The position numbers and the translations under genes are program-made. 64,000 nt of DNA, from the NCBI GenBank assembly GCA_017624915.1, contig JAGAMC010000025.1:101672-165671 (forward strand), in the 5' to 3' direction. Source of the stretch: Oscillospiraceae bacterium. GTDB taxonomy: Bacteria > Bacillota > Clostridia > Oscillospirales > Oscillospiraceae. A model generated the notes under the pieces. It saw nothing but the letters and a program-made list of their open reading frames with translations, had not been told where the DNA came from and ran no database searches. Of this stretch, positions 46,996 to 55,992 are shown in pieces; within the stretch, counting starts at the first letter, position 1; every line of letters starts with the position of its first letter.

Positions 46996-47688
46996 ATGAA
47001 CCGCCCTTATGTTATCTGCCACATGACTGTCTCTCTGGACGGAAAGGTCACCGGTGAGCATCTGGTTCGTTCCAACCATAGTCCTGTCAGCGAGGTCTAC
47101 TATGAGATCAACCGCAATTACAAAGCGGATGCTTACGCCTGCGGGCGCGTCACTATGGAAGACAGCTTTACCGGAGGCTGGTATCCCGATTTGAGCGAAT
47201 TTGAGCCCGCATACATCCCGATGGACTATCTGGTGGACGAGGTTACCGGCTTTTATGCGGTGGCCTTTGACCCCCATGGCCGCCTGGGCTGGAAGTCCAA
47301 TCGAATCATCGACGTAGATGAGGATCCCGGCTACGATAAAGCCCAGATCATCGAGGTTTTGACCCACGACGTCGACCTGCGCTACCTGACCTATCTGCAG
47401 TCCATGGGCATCCCCTATATTTTCGCCGGGGATACCGAAATCGACATGGAAGAGGCGCTCTTTAAGCTGAGATCCTACTTCGGCATCAACACCCTTCTTT
47501 TGGAGGGCGGCAGCATCCTCAACGGTGCTTTTCAGCGTGCTGGGGTCATCGATGAGCTGAGTCTGGTCGTCGATCCTGTCATCGGTGGAGAAGGGAAGTC
47601 CCTGTGTATGGACAGCAAAGTTGAGGAATACCGCTTGGTCGATGTGAAAAACCATGACGGGATCCTCTGGCTGAACTACAAGAAGTAA
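46996..47688 (+). CDS. RibD C-terminal/dihydrofolate-reductase-fold protein
   Basis: A 230-residue reductase of the RibD-C/DHFR fold: PYVICHMTVSLDGKVTG at the N-terminus, YACGRVTMEDSF, and LLLEGGSILNGAFQRAGVIDELSLVVDPVIGG near 165-195, where NADPH and substrate bind in RibD. It is a free-standing homologue, not the bifunctional riboflavin enzyme, so its substrate is open. GGAGGG precedes ATG. Confidence 0.87.
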   Translation: MNRPYVICHMTVSLDGKVTGEHLVRSNHSPVSEVYYEINRNYKADAYACGRVTMEDSFTGGWYPDLSEFEPAYIPMDYLVDEVTGFYAVAFDPHGRLGWKSNRIIDVDEDPGYDKAQIIEVLTHDVDLRYLTYLQSMGIPYIFAGDTEIDMEEALFKLRSYFGINTLLLEGGSILNGAFQRAGVIDELSLVVDPVIGGEGKSLCMDSKVEEYRLVDVKNHDGILWLNYKK

Positions 47689-47726
47689 GAAGCTTGATCA
47701 ATATCGTTATATTGGAGGAACGCAAC

Positions 47727-48191
47727 ATGTTGGAAGTTGGCATGAAAGCCCCTGATTTTACTCTGCCGGACAAGCGCGGCAACAGCGTCAGCCTGTCTGA
47801 TTTTCTGGGAAAGAAAGTGGTGCTGTATTTCTACCCCAAGGACAGCACCCCCGGCTGCACCCGTCAGGCCTGCGCCTTTGCCCAAAACCACAGCAATTTT
47901 GAGGACAAAAACGTGGTGGTCATCGGTATCAGTAAAGACTCTGTGGCCTCCCATCTGAAGTTTGCCGAGAAATATGATCTGCCCTTCGTGTTGCTGTCCG
48001 ACCCGGAACTGCAGGCCATTCAGGCCTACGGCGTCTGGCAGGAGAAGAAGCTCTACGGCAAGGTGAGCATGGGCGTGGTGCGCTCCACCTATCTTATCGA
48101 CGAGCAGGGCGTGATTGAAAAGGTGATGCCCAAGGTCAAGCCCGACACCAACGCCGCCGAGATTCTGGCCTATCTGAAGGTTGAGGGCTAA
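47727..48191 (+). CDS. bcp: Thioredoxin-dependent thiol peroxidase (Bcp/PrxQ)
   Basis: A 154-residue peroxiredoxin from ATG 47727 (GGAGGAACGC upstream). APDFTLPDKRGN, then YFYPKDSTPGCTRQACAF with the peroxidatic cysteine in TPGC and resolving cysteine five residues on. It detoxifies peroxides using thioredoxin. The cargo block repeats this oxidative-stress theme with YaaA and MutT. Confidence 0.93.
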   Translation: MLEVGMKAPDFTLPDKRGNSVSLSDFLGKKVVLYFYPKDSTPGCTRQACAFAQNHSNFEDKNVVVIGISKDSVASHLKFAEKYDLPFVLLSDPELQAIQAYGVWQEKKLYGKVSMGVVRSTYLIDEQGVIEKVMPKVKPDTNAAEILAYLKVEG

Positions 48192-48194
48192 GCT

Positions 48195-48581
48195 ATGAAG
48201 CGGATACTACCGGCTGTTTTGATCATACTTCTGTTATTCACCGGATGCGGAGGGAACAGTATGAACGAAAGCAGCTATCAGCAAATCGCCCAGGAGGCGG
48301 CTAAAGAGATGATGGACACTCAGGAGGTCGTGATCCTGGATGTCCGGGAACAACATGAGTACGACAGCGGCCATATCCCCGGTGCTATCCTGCTGCCTGT
48401 GGGGACCATTACAGAAGACACAGCAGCTACTGTGATCGGCGAATTGGATACAGTAGCCTTGGTCTACTGCCGCAGTGGAAACCGCAGCAAAACGGCCTCA
48501 CAGGCCCTTGCAGACCTCGGGTATACCAATGTCTATGAGTTCGGCGGCATCAACGACTGGCCATATGAGATCAAGGAGTAA
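48195..48581 (+). CDS. Rhodanese-domain lipoprotein
   Basis: A 128-residue secreted protein. Residues 1-18 form a lipoprotein signal with LFTGC lipobox. The rhodanese domain runs from about 32, with ILDVREQHEYDSGHIPGAI and active-site loop VYCRSGNRSKTAS (catalytic Cys). Possible sulfur-transfer or redox role at the cell surface. It lies three bases after bcp, so the two may work together. Confidence 0.88.
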   Translation: MKRILPAVLIILLLFTGCGGNSMNESSYQQIAQEAAKEMMDTQEVVILDVREQHEYDSGHIPGAILLPVGTITEDTAATVIGELDTVALVYCRSGNRSKTASQALADLGYTNVYEFGGINDWPYEIKE

Positions 48582-48583
48582 TT

Positions 48584-49301
48584 ATGATCGTTTACTTTTC
48601 TGGAACCGGAAACAGCCGTTTTGCGGCGGAATTTCTGGCCAAACAACTGGGTGATGAGCTGCTGGACGCTGGCCAGCGGATGAAAGCAGGGGAGAGGGAC
48701 ATTATCCACTCCGACCGCCCCTGGGTCTTTGCCGCGCCCGTTTACGCCTGGCGCATGGCCAATGTCATGGCGGAGTACATCCGCCGCACAGAATTGACCG
48801 GAAGCCGGGATGCCTACTTTGTGCTCACCTGTGTGCGAGGAAAAGGGGCTGCATTACAAGGGCGTGCTGGAAGTTGTGATGCCTGAAAACTACATCGCCA
48901 TGTTCAATGCTCCGGGCGAGGAGGAGTCCCGCGCCATCGTGACCAAGGCAAAACCTGTGCTGGAACAGGCCGGAGAGCTGATCCGGAAGGGGAAAGACCT
49001 CCCGGCATCCAAAGTCGGCCTGCTGGACAAGCTGAAAAGCGGCCCCATCAACGAGGGATTTTATAAGTTCTATGTGAAAGCGGACGCTTTCTTTGCCACC
49101 GACGCCTGTACCGGCTGCGGTTTCTGCGTGGAGGCCTGCCCGCTGAACAACATTCGCTTAAATGACGGAAAGCCCGTCTGGGGCAAGGATTGTACCCACT
49201 GCATGGCCTGCATCTGTGGGTGTCCCACTGAGGCCATTGAATACGGAAAGAGAAGCAAGGGAAAGCCCCGCTACCAGTGCCCAAAGGATGAAACCCTATG
49301 A
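48584..49301 (+). pseudogene. EFR1-family flavodoxin-ferredoxin, disrupted by internal deletion/frameshift
   Basis: The first frame (48584-48886) encodes a flavodoxin-like start MIVYFSGTGNSRFAAEFLA to AYFVLTC. The rest lies in another frame ending at 49301: CEEKGLHYKGVLEVVMPENY and two 4Fe-4S motifs, CTGCGFCVEACP and CTHCMACICGCP. About a dozen residues that normally lie between LTC and CEEKG are missing at about 48835-48845, next to a TGTG repeat. This points to a small out-of-frame deletion. A sequencing error alone would not explain the missing residues. Confidence 0.8.
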
Positions 49302-50065
49302 GAATCATCATTTCACCCGCCAAAAAGATGAATGTAGACATAGACAGCCTGCCTGTCCGCGATTTGCCTACCTTTTTGGAGCAGACAGAAGAGCTTTGCC
49401 GTGAGTTGCAGAGCAAATCCCCGGAGGAACTGCAAAAGCTCTGGAAGTGCAACGACCAGATCGCCGCGCTGAACGTAGAGCGGCTGCGGCAGATGGATCT
49501 GCGCTGCAACCTGACCCCGGCGGTACTGGCCTACGAGGGCATTCAGTATCAGTACATGGCCCCCAATGTGTTCACCAACCGTGAGTACGACTACATACAG
49601 GAACATCTGCGTATTCTCTCCGGTTTTTACGGCGTGCTGCGTCCCTTTGACGGGGTGACACCCTATCGTCTGGAGATGCAGGCCAAGCTGAAAATCCGCG
49701 AGGCAAAAGACCTTTACAGTTATTGGGGCAAGAAACTTACAGAGCATATTTTTCGTGAGACAGATTGTATCCTCAATCTGGCATCCAAGGAGTACAGTAT
49801 CTGCGTATCCAAATATCTGCGTCCCGGTATCCGATTCATCACCTGCGTGTTTGGAGAGGAAAAGGACGGCAAAATCATTGAGAAAGGCACCATGTGCAAG
49901 ATGGCCCGGGGCGAAATGGTGCGCTATATAGCGGAGCATCAAATCACCAAACCGGAGGACATCCGCGCCTTTGACCGTCTGGACTACGTCTTTGACCCGG
50001 AGCGTTCCGACGAAAGCACATATGTGTTTGTAAAGCGAGGGAAAGCACCATGCAGCTTGGATTGA
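49298..50065 (+). CDS. yaaA: YaaA family peroxide-stress protein
   Basis: A 255-residue protein of the YaaA/DUF328 family, starting MRIIISPAKKMN. In E. coli YaaA lowers free iron and limits damage under peroxide. Other conserved parts: AYEGIQYQYM, ILSGFYGVLRPFDGVTPYRLEM, NLASKEYSICV. Its start overlaps the EFR1 remnant by 4 bp, and it opens a run of overlapping genes to the SpoU gene. Confidence 0.92.
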   Translation: MRIIISPAKKMNVDIDSLPVRDLPTFLEQTEELCRELQSKSPEELQKLWKCNDQIAALNVERLRQMDLRCNLTPAVLAYEGIQYQYMAPNVFTNREYDYIQEHLRILSGFYGVLRPFDGVTPYRLEMQAKLKIREAKDLYSYWGKKLTEHIFRETDCILNLASKEYSICVSKYLRPGIRFITCVFGEEKDGKIIEKGTMCKMARGEMVRYIAEHQITKPEDIRAFDRLDYVFDPERSDESTYVFVKRGKAPCSLD

Positions 50066-50565
50066 CGTGGCCCCTCCAGCGGTTGCTGAAGGTGTCTGTT
50101 CCCTATGGGGAACCCACCGACCGCGGCCTTTGCTGGGATGCCCACTGCATCACCCTCCATGGCCGCAGCAGCCTGCTGCTGGTCCACTGCGCGAGTCGCT
50201 ATACCTGCGTGCGCTATGACCTGTCTGCCATGGACTGGCGCCATCTGGAAGAACGGGTATGGGAGGAAATCGAGCAGGGCCTGCTGGACGCCGGAATACC
50301 GGAGGAACAGGTGGCGGCCTATCTACAGGAAGCAGGGGAGATCCAACTCACTCGCACCCACGGCAGGCGGGAGGTAGCCTTCCTCAACCGTGCTTGGGAG
50401 GATGTGCTGTCCGCCGACTTACTGGTAGACCAAAGCAGCCACCGTCAGCCGATGTTAAACCATGCCGTCAACGACCGCCTGTGCCGCTGCGCCGGTGAGG
50501 ACGGTATGGACACGGCACAGGCTCACTTGGAGCGATATTTTCAGGAAAGAGAGCAAACGAGATGA
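50050..50565 (+). CDS. Conserved hypothetical, DUF6933-like
   Basis: A 171-residue protein overlapping yaaA by 16 bp. CWDAHCITLHGRSSLLLVHCASRYTCVRYDLSAMDW near 28-63 resembles DUF6933 proteins, which keep a WHANLI-like motif and a strand of LLVN type. The rest is helical. Function unknown. The next gene overlaps its stop by ATGA. Confidence 0.65.
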   Translation: MQLGLTWPLQRLLKVSVPYGEPTDRGLCWDAHCITLHGRSSLLLVHCASRYTCVRYDLSAMDWRHLEERVWEEIEQGLLDAGIPEEQVAAYLQEAGEIQLTRTHGRREVAFLNRAWEDVLSADLLVDQSSHRQPMLNHAVNDRLCRCAGEDGMDTAQAHLERYFQEREQTR

Positions 50566-50942
50566 CAGAAGTAGTCGCCGCCCTGATTTGGGAGGATAAC
50601 CGTTTTCTGGCCTGCCAGCGCCCCGCCCACAAAGCAAGAGGTTTGCTGTGGGAGTTTGTGGGCGGCAAGGTGGAGCCGGGCGAAACCAAAGAGCAAGCCC
50701 TGATCCGGGAGTGTCAGGAGGAACTGGCCGTCACAGTGGCGGTACAGGATGTGTTCATGGAGGTGGACCATGTCTATCCCGATCTGACTGTCCATCTGAC
50801 ACTATTCAACGCATCCATTTCGGAGGGCATCCCCCAGAAAATCGAACACAACGACCTTCGCTGGATCACAGTGGAGGAGATCGACCAATATCCGTTTTGT
50901 CCCGCTGATGAAGAGATTTTAAGGAGGCTGAAGGAAGCATGA
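50562..50942 (+). CDS. NUDIX hydrolase, MutT-like
   Basis: A 126-residue NUDIX protein, probably 8-oxo-dGTP diphosphatase. The Nudix box GGKVEPGETKEQALIRECQEEL is near 34-55, quoted here in the pattern GX5EX7REUXEE. The N-terminal VVAALIWEDNRFLACQRP fits MutT. Translationally coupled to its neighbours by ATGA overlaps. Confidence 0.9.
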   Translation: MTEVVAALIWEDNRFLACQRPAHKARGLLWEFVGGKVEPGETKEQALIRECQEELAVTVAVQDVFMEVDHVYPDLTVHLTLFNASISEGIPQKIEHNDLRWITVEEIDQYPFCPADEEILRRLKEA

Positions 50943-51355
50943 TCCGGCCCATTATGAAAGACGAGTTTTTTCTCGCCCAGAAGTCTGTCCCTGCGGTGAA
51001 CTGCGAGGAGGATATTCAGGTAGCCCGCGACCTTCTGGAAACGCTGGAGGCCCACAAGGAGGGCTGTGTGGGCATGGCTGCCAACATGATTGGTGTCTCC
51101 AAGCGGATCATCGCCTTTGATAACGAAGGCAGCTACATGGTGATGTTCAACCCGGAGATCGTCAAGTCTTCTGACCGCTATGAGACGGAGGAGGGCTGCC
51201 TGTCTTTGAGCGGCACCCGCAAGACGAAACGCTGGAAGTCCATTAAAGTCCAGTACCAGAACGAACAGTTCCAGGTTCGCTTCAAGACCTTTACCGGCTG
51301 GACGGCCCAGATCATCCAGCATGAGATTGACCACTGCAACGGCATTATCATTTAG
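50939..51355 (+). CDS. def: Peptide deformylase
   Basis: A 138-residue metalloenzyme removing the N-formyl group of new proteins. Three motifs are present: GCVGMAANMIG (normally GxGxAAxQ, with Asn for Gln), EEGCLSLSG with metal Cys, and QHEIDHCNG with two metal His and catalytic Glu. It is shorter than housekeeping Def and likely an accessory copy. The Gln-to-Asn change is common in this short type. Confidence 0.9.
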   Translation: MIRPIMKDEFFLAQKSVPAVNCEEDIQVARDLLETLEAHKEGCVGMAANMIGVSKRIIAFDNEGSYMVMFNPEIVKSSDRYETEEGCLSLSGTRKTKRWKSIKVQYQNEQFQVRFKTFTGWTAQIIQHEIDHCNGIII

Positions 51356-51378
51356 TGCCTGTCAAGGAGTTTTGCTTT

Positions 51379-52209
51379 ATGCCAAATATCATTGAAATCA
51401 CAGACTTTCTGGCCCCGGAACTGGACATCTACGCCCGGCTCACGGAGGTGCAGCTGCTGAACCGCGAATATCCTGAAAAAGGCCTGTTCATCGCAGAAAG
51501 CCCCAAAGTGATCGAGCGAGCACTGAACGCGGGCTGTGTCCCTGTCTCCATTCTGGTGGAAAAGAAACACATAGAAGGGGAGGCCAAAGAGATTATTGCC
51601 CGCTGCGCTGATGTTCCCGTTTACACGGCAGAATTTGACGTTCTGACCCAGCTGACAGGCTTTAAGCTGACCCGTGGTATGCTGTGCGCCATGCGTCGCC
51701 CCAAGCTGCCCAGCGTGGAAGAGGTCTGTTCCGGTGCGCACCGCATTGCGATACTGGAAAATGTGATGAACCCCACCAACATTGGTGCAATTTTCCGCTC
51801 TGCAGCGGCGCTGAATATGGACGCAGTCCTGCTGACCCCCGCCTGCAGCAATCCTCTCTATCGGCGTGCCATCCGCGTCAGCATGGGCACGGTGTTTCAG
51901 ATTCCCTGGACCTTTCTGGGCGGCGACGAGGACTCCTGGCCGGACTCCGGGATGCAGACGCTCCGTGATATGGGCTTTAAGACCGCAGCCATGGCGCTGA
52001 GTGATGACTCCGTCACCATCCGGGATCCCCAGCTTCTGGCAGAGGACAAGCTGGCCATCATCCTCGGCACGGAAGGCGACGGTCTTGCTGCTGACACCAT
52101 CGCCCAGTGCGACTACACCGTGCGCATTCCCATGTCTCACGGCGTGGACTCCCTGAATGTGGCCGCTGCCAGTGCCGTGGCTTTCTTTCAGTTAGGCCAG
52201 ATTGAGTGA
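51379..52209 (+). CDS. SpoU/TrmH-family RNA 2'-O-methyltransferase
   Basis: A 276-residue SPOUT methylase from ATG 51379 (AAGGAG upstream). An N-terminal substrate-binding domain is followed by motif 1 NVMNPTNIGAIFRSAAALN near 138-156, motif 2 AIILGTEGDGL near 225-235 and motif 3 IPMSHGVDSLNVAAA near 247-261. It modifies rRNA or tRNA ribose; target unknown. Confidence 0.92.
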   Translation: MPNIIEITDFLAPELDIYARLTEVQLLNREYPEKGLFIAESPKVIERALNAGCVPVSILVEKKHIEGEAKEIIARCADVPVYTAEFDVLTQLTGFKLTRGMLCAMRRPKLPSVEEVCSGAHRIAILENVMNPTNIGAIFRSAAALNMDAVLLTPACSNPLYRRAIRVSMGTVFQIPWTFLGGDEDSWPDSGMQTLRDMGFKTAAMALSDDSVTIRDPQLLAEDKLAIILGTEGDGLAADTIAQCDYTVRIPMSHGVDSLNVAAASAVAFFQLGQIE

Positions 52210-52216
52210 TTGCACA

Positions 52217-52247
52217 CAAAAAACGGCCCCGCCGAATAGCGGAGCCG
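52217..52247 (-). terminator. Terminator of the CPBP protease gene
   Basis: CGGCTCCGC / GCGGGGCCG stem followed on the minus strand by seven T. Confidence 0.75.
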
Positions 52248-52258
52248 CAAATCAGACT

Positions 52259-52981
52259 TTATTTGGGAATCTTTTTCAGAAGATAGACGGAGTAGGCGAG
52301 AGCGATCATCGCAATGACAATGGCACTGAAGATTTCTTGTGTTACAGTAATGCTCACTTCGTTGGCAAATGCGCTTAGAGAGTTGACTGCGCTGTGAGTC
52401 ACGATGCAGGGAATCAGACTACCCGTCTTCAGGAACAAAATGACGAACAGGACGCCGATGGCTGTGGCATAGCCCACCTGGCAGAGGTTGGACAACAGCT
52501 GCGCGCCGCTGCCGTTGAACAGGTTGACAATGTGCCCGATGCCAAAGGTCAGGCTGGATACGATGACCGCGGATCTCAGGCCGTCCTTGCGCATGGCGTT
52601 GAAGAGAAGGCCTCGGAATATCACTTCCTCCACAAAGCCCACGCAGATCATGCTGGCGATGTAGAGCAAAGTTTCATGCGGCGGCAGATTCCACCGCAGG
52701 CCAAACCACAGATTGCTGGAGATCAGCGCGGCCAGCGGGAGGTACCAGAGCAGCCGTGAGGCCGGCACGCTCCCTTTGCACAGGCCAAAGACTTGAAACA
52801 GGTCATTGTGTTTCATCCAGAGCAGCAGCACCGCGCACATGGCCAGCAGCAGGGGCAGCGTCACGATCTTTTCAAAGTCAATGGTTCTGGATAGCTCATC
52901 CGCAAAACTGACGCCCGCCACATAGAAGGCGATCCAGCCGAGGGCAAACCAGAGTTCGTGTTTTTGATAGAGTTTCTGCAT
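52259..52981 (-). CDS. CPBP-family intramembrane glutamic endopeptidase
   Basis: A 240-residue membrane protease (Abi/CAAX-type) with about seven helices. ATG 52981 follows GGAG by eight bases. Motif 1 is FVEEVIFRGLL (Glu pair and Arg), motif 2 FGIGHIVN (His), and motif 3 ITHS-like VTHSAVNSL. It is the only cargo gene on the minus strand, with its own promoter and terminator, so it may be an independent cassette. Confidence 0.9.
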   Translation of the reverse strand: MQKLYQKHELWFALGWIAFYVAGVSFADELSRTIDFEKIVTLPLLLAMCAVLLLWMKHNDLFQVFGLCKGSVPASRLLWYLPLAALISSNLWFGLRWNLPPHETLLYIASMICVGFVEEVIFRGLLFNAMRKDGLRSAVIVSSLTFGIGHIVNLFNGSGAQLLSNLCQVGYATAIGVLFVILFLKTGSLIPCIVTHSAVNSLSAFANEVSITVTQEIFSAIVIAMIALAYSVYLLKKIPK

Positions 52982-53011
52982 CTCATTCACTCCATAGGAA
53001 ACTTCACCCAG

Positions 53012-53040
53012 AGTATATCATATCGAAACAGTATTTTCAA
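53012..53040 (-). promoter_or_regulatory. sigma-A promoter for the CPBP gene
   Basis: On the minus strand TTGAAA (53035-53040), 17-bp spacer, TATACT (53012-53017). Confidence 0.7.
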
Positions 53041-53066
53041 ATTCAGGAAAGGCAGTGGAGGCGGCC

Positions 53067-53447
53067 ATGAACGCAGATATTCTTTTCTTTTTCAACGACC
53101 ACATGGACGCTTTGCCCCTCTATGAGCGGTTGGAGAGGCTGATTCTGGAGCAGATCCCAGGCGTGAAAATCAAGGTCTCCAAAACCCAGATCAGCTTTTC
53201 CAACAAGCGGGGCTTTGTTTTCGTGTCCTTTAACCCCTGCCGCGGGGCGAAGGAGCGTCCCAGCGTCTGGATGACAATTTCCTTTGGACTGAGCTACCGG
53301 AAGGACTCGCCCCGTATTGATGTGGCCACCGAACCTTACCCGAACCGATGGACACATCACATAATGGTGGGCAGCGAGGAGGAAATTGATGCCGAACTGA
53401 TGGGCTGGATCCGCGAGGCGGCAGAGTTTTCTGCCAGTAAGAGGTGA
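53067..53447 (+). CDS. DUF5655 domain-containing protein
   Basis: A 126-residue protein from ATG 53067 (GGAGG upstream). LYERLERLILEQIPGVKIKVSKTQISFSNKRGFVFVSF is typical of DUF5655, a small alpha-beta domain of unknown role, followed by RIDVATEPYPNRWTHH. It may be co-transcribed with the SPL-like gene, which starts as it ends. Confidence 0.82.
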   Translation: MNADILFFFNDHMDALPLYERLERLILEQIPGVKIKVSKTQISFSNKRGFVFVSFNPCRGAKERPSVWMTISFGLSYRKDSPRIDVATEPYPNRWTHHIMVGSEEEIDAELMGWIREAAEFSASKR

Positions 53448-53452
53448 TGGGT

Positions 53453-54319
53453 ATGCACTATGTCACTGCAAAAGGGATCCTCTCCGCCAAAAACGGCATG
53501 AACCTCTACCGTGGTTGTCAGCACGGCTGCATTTACTGCGATTCCCGCAGCGAGTGCTACCACATGGACCATGACTTTGAGGACATCGAAGTCAAGGAAA
53601 ATGCCCTTGTACTGCTGGAGGACGCCCTTCGCCGCAAGCGTAAGCCCTGCATGATCGGCACCGGCTCCATGAGCGACCCATATATGCCGCTGGAGGATGA
53701 ACTGCAATACACGCGGAAGGCACTGGAACTGATCCGCCGCTACGGCTTTGGGGTCACGCTGATCACGAAATCCGACCGTGTTCTGCGGGATTTGGACCTG
53801 CTGAAAGCCATCAATGATAAGACAAAATGCGTTGTTCAGATGACTCTGACTACCTATGATGAAGAACTGTGCCGTAAATTGGAACCGGGCGTCTGCACCA
53901 CAAAGGCCCGCTTTGAGGCGCTGAAAACACTGCGGGATGCCGGAATTCCCACTGTGGTCTGGCTGTGTCCCATTCTGCCTTTCCTCAACGACACGCCGGA
54001 AAACATCAACGGCATTCTTGACTATTGCGAAGAGGCTCAAGTGAAGGGTATCATCTGCTTTGGTATGGGTGTGACCTTGCGGGCGGGCAACCGGGAGTAT
54101 TTCTACCGGCAGTTGGACCGTCATTTCCCGGGGCTGAAAGCGGAATACATCCGCCGTTACGGCGATGCCTATATGCTGGACAGCCCCCACAGCCGAGAGC
54201 TGATGGGCCTGTTCCACCGCCGCTGTCAGTCGGCAGGCATCCTGCACGACAATGACCTAGTTTTCCAATATCTCTCCCAATTTGAAGAGAAAACTATGCC
54301 GCAAATGAGTTTGTTTTAA
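53453..54319 (+). CDS. SPL-family radical SAM protein
   Basis: A 288-residue radical SAM enzyme related to spore photoproduct lyase. The cluster motif is YRGCQHGCIYCDSRS (C-x3-C-x2-C) near 20-34, followed by GSMSDPYMPLEDE. The C-terminal cysteine typical of true SPL is not obvious, so another DNA or protein radical reaction is possible. AGAGGTG lies before ATG 53453. Confidence 0.85.
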   Translation: MHYVTAKGILSAKNGMNLYRGCQHGCIYCDSRSECYHMDHDFEDIEVKENALVLLEDALRRKRKPCMIGTGSMSDPYMPLEDELQYTRKALELIRRYGFGVTLITKSDRVLRDLDLLKAINDKTKCVVQMTLTTYDEELCRKLEPGVCTTKARFEALKTLRDAGIPTVVWLCPILPFLNDTPENINGILDYCEEAQVKGIICFGMGVTLRAGNREYFYRQLDRHFPGLKAEYIRRYGDAYMLDSPHSRELMGLFHRRCQSAGILHDNDLVFQYLSQFEEKTMPQMSLF

Positions 54320-54331
54320 GGGGGAATCCCT

Positions 54332-55033
54332 ATGAAGGACGAATGTTTGATCTGCAAAGCGCCGCTGGAATATCTCGTTCAGGACGAGATGATGGAGTGC
54401 GCCATTTGCCATAAGAAAGAGCTGAGCAAGACCCGCTGCGTGAAGGGCCACTATGTGTGCAGCGAGTGCCACACGCAGGGAATGGACAGCATTTTCGGCC
54501 TGTGTCTGGCCGAAACCTCCACCGATCCCATTGAGGTCATCCGCAAGATGATGGACCTGCCTTTCTGCCACATGCACGGCCCGGAGCACCATGTGATGGT
54601 GGGTGCGGCCCTGTTGACCGCCTTCAAAAATGCGGGCGGCGAACTGGATTTGGAAAGTGCTTTGCGAGAAATGTACAGCCGGGGCAAACAGGTGCCCGGA
54701 GGGGCCTGTGGCTTCTGGGGGGCCTGCGGGGCGGGTATCAGTGCCGGACAGTTTATGTCCATCGCCACCCAGTCCACGCCGTTGGCGAAAGAGCCGTGGG
54801 GATTGAGTAACCAGATGACTTCCAAGGCGCTGGGCAGTATCGGCGAAGTTGGAGGCCCCCGCTGCTGCAAGCGGGATTCTTATCTTGCAATCCTTGCCGC
54901 CATCGACTTCGCCAAAGAACATCTGGGCGTAGAAATGAAGCGCACCATTCCGGTTTGCAGCCACTCTGCACAGAATAACCAGTGCATCGGTAAGCGGTGC
55001 CCGTTCTCGGAGGTGAACCATGAGCAAGCCTAA
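54332..55033 (+). CDS. DUF5714 domain-containing protein
   Basis: A 233-residue Cys-rich protein. An N-terminal zinc ribbon (CLICKAPLEY...CAICHKKE, then CVKGHYVCSECH) leads into the DUF5714 body with HGPEHHVMVGAALLTAF, GGACGFWGACGAGISAGQF and GGPRCCKRDSYLAI, and a final CSHSAQNNQCIGKRCPF. In methanogens and clostridia these are tied to methyl or cofactor metabolism but not proved. GGGGGAA precedes ATG. Confidence 0.83.
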   Translation: MKDECLICKAPLEYLVQDEMMECAICHKKELSKTRCVKGHYVCSECHTQGMDSIFGLCLAETSTDPIEVIRKMMDLPFCHMHGPEHHVMVGAALLTAFKNAGGELDLESALREMYSRGKQVPGGACGFWGACGAGISAGQFMSIATQSTPLAKEPWGLSNQMTSKALGSIGEVGGPRCCKRDSYLAILAAIDFAKEHLGVEMKRTIPVCSHSAQNNQCIGKRCPFSEVNHEQA

Positions 55034-55421
55034 AGTCGCTTTTATCTGCGTCCATAATTCCTGCCGCAGTCAGATCGCCGAAGCTCTTGGCAAAAAGCTG
55101 GCTGCTGATATCTTTGAAAGCTATTCTGCCGGCACGGAAACCAAGCCCCAGATCAATCAGGATGCGGTGCGGCTGATGAAGGCCGTCCACGGCATCGACA
55201 TGGAGCAGGAGCAGTACAGCAAGCTGCTTTCGGAGTTGCCTGCCATCGATGTGGTAGTTACGATGGGCTGCAACGTCCAGTGTCCCATGCTGCCCTGCAG
55301 TCATCGCGAGGACTGGGGACTGGATGATCCTACCGGACAGCCGGATGAGGTATTTCTGGACGCTATCCGGCGGATTGAGGAGAAAGTTCTTGATTTAAAG
55401 GCGAGACTGGAGCAGAGGTGA
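55020..55421 (+). CDS. arsC: Arsenate reductase ArsC (thioredoxin-coupled, LMW-PTP type)
   Basis: A 133-residue reductase overlapping its neighbour by 14 bp. The P-loop is FICVHNSCRSQIAEA (nucleophile Cys9-like), with the second redox cysteine pair in MGCNVQCPMLP. It reduces arsenate to arsenite. No arsB/acr3 or arsR is next to it, so it may act on another oxyanion or rely on a distant exporter. Confidence 0.88.
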   Translation: MSKPKVAFICVHNSCRSQIAEALGKKLAADIFESYSAGTETKPQINQDAVRLMKAVHGIDMEQEQYSKLLSELPAIDVVVTMGCNVQCPMLPCSHREDWGLDDPTGQPDEVFLDAIRRIEEKVLDLKARLEQR

Positions 55422-55425
55422 GGGC

Positions 55426-55992
55426 ATGAAAATTCTTTGTTTCGGTGACTCCAACACCTACGGCTACGACCCGCGCTCCTATGTTGGCGGCCAATATCCC
55501 GCACAGCATCGCTGGGTAGATCTGTTGGCCGAAAAGATGGACTGCAAGGCAGTCAACGCAGGGGAGAACGGGCGGGAGATTCCCAGACGGGAAGGGGAAC
55601 TGCAGCGCTTCGATCTGATGCTCTCCAATCAGAAGCCGCTGGATCTGCTGCTTGTTATGCTGGGCGGAAATGATTTGCTGCAGGGCAACTCTGTGGAGGC
55701 AATCGCGCAGCGGATGGAGGCCTTTTTAACCAGAATTCCGCTGGAAAATTCGCAGATCGTTTTGATTGGACCGCCCCGGATGAAACCGGGCGCATGGATC
55801 ACAGACGATCGGCTACTGGAGGATTGCGTGCGGCTCAATGCCGCGTACCACGCGGTTGCAGAAAAACTAGGTGTCCGCTTTGTAGACGCCACCGATTGGG
55901 ACATAGACGTGACCTTTGACGGCGTCCACTACTCGGAGAAAGGTCACGAAACCTTTGCAGAAAACCTGTATCTGGCACTGAGCAAATCATGA
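55426..55992 (+). CDS. SGNH/GDSL hydrolase
   Basis: A 188-residue esterase or lipase fold. Block I CFGDSNTYGYDP (Ser), block III VMLGGNDLLQ (Asn), and block V FDGVHYSEKGH (Asp, His). It has no signal peptide and is thus cytoplasmic; it resembles arylesterase/acetylxylan-esterase types. It is 4 bp after arsC. Confidence 0.9.
   Translation: MKILCFGDSNTYGYDPRSYVGGQYPAQHRWVDLLAEKMDCKAVNAGENGREIPRREGELQRFDLMLSNQKPLDLLLVMLGGNDLLQGNSVEAIAQRMEAFLTRIPLENSQIVLIGPPRMKPGAWITDDRLLEDCVRLNAAYHAVAEKLGVRFVDATDWDIDVTFDGVHYSEKGHETFAENLYLALSKS

Noticed and set aside
48584-49301. Programmed frameshifting in the EFR1 gene
   Set aside because: No slippery heptamer is evident at the break and around a dozen conserved residues are missing, so a deletion is the simpler reading.
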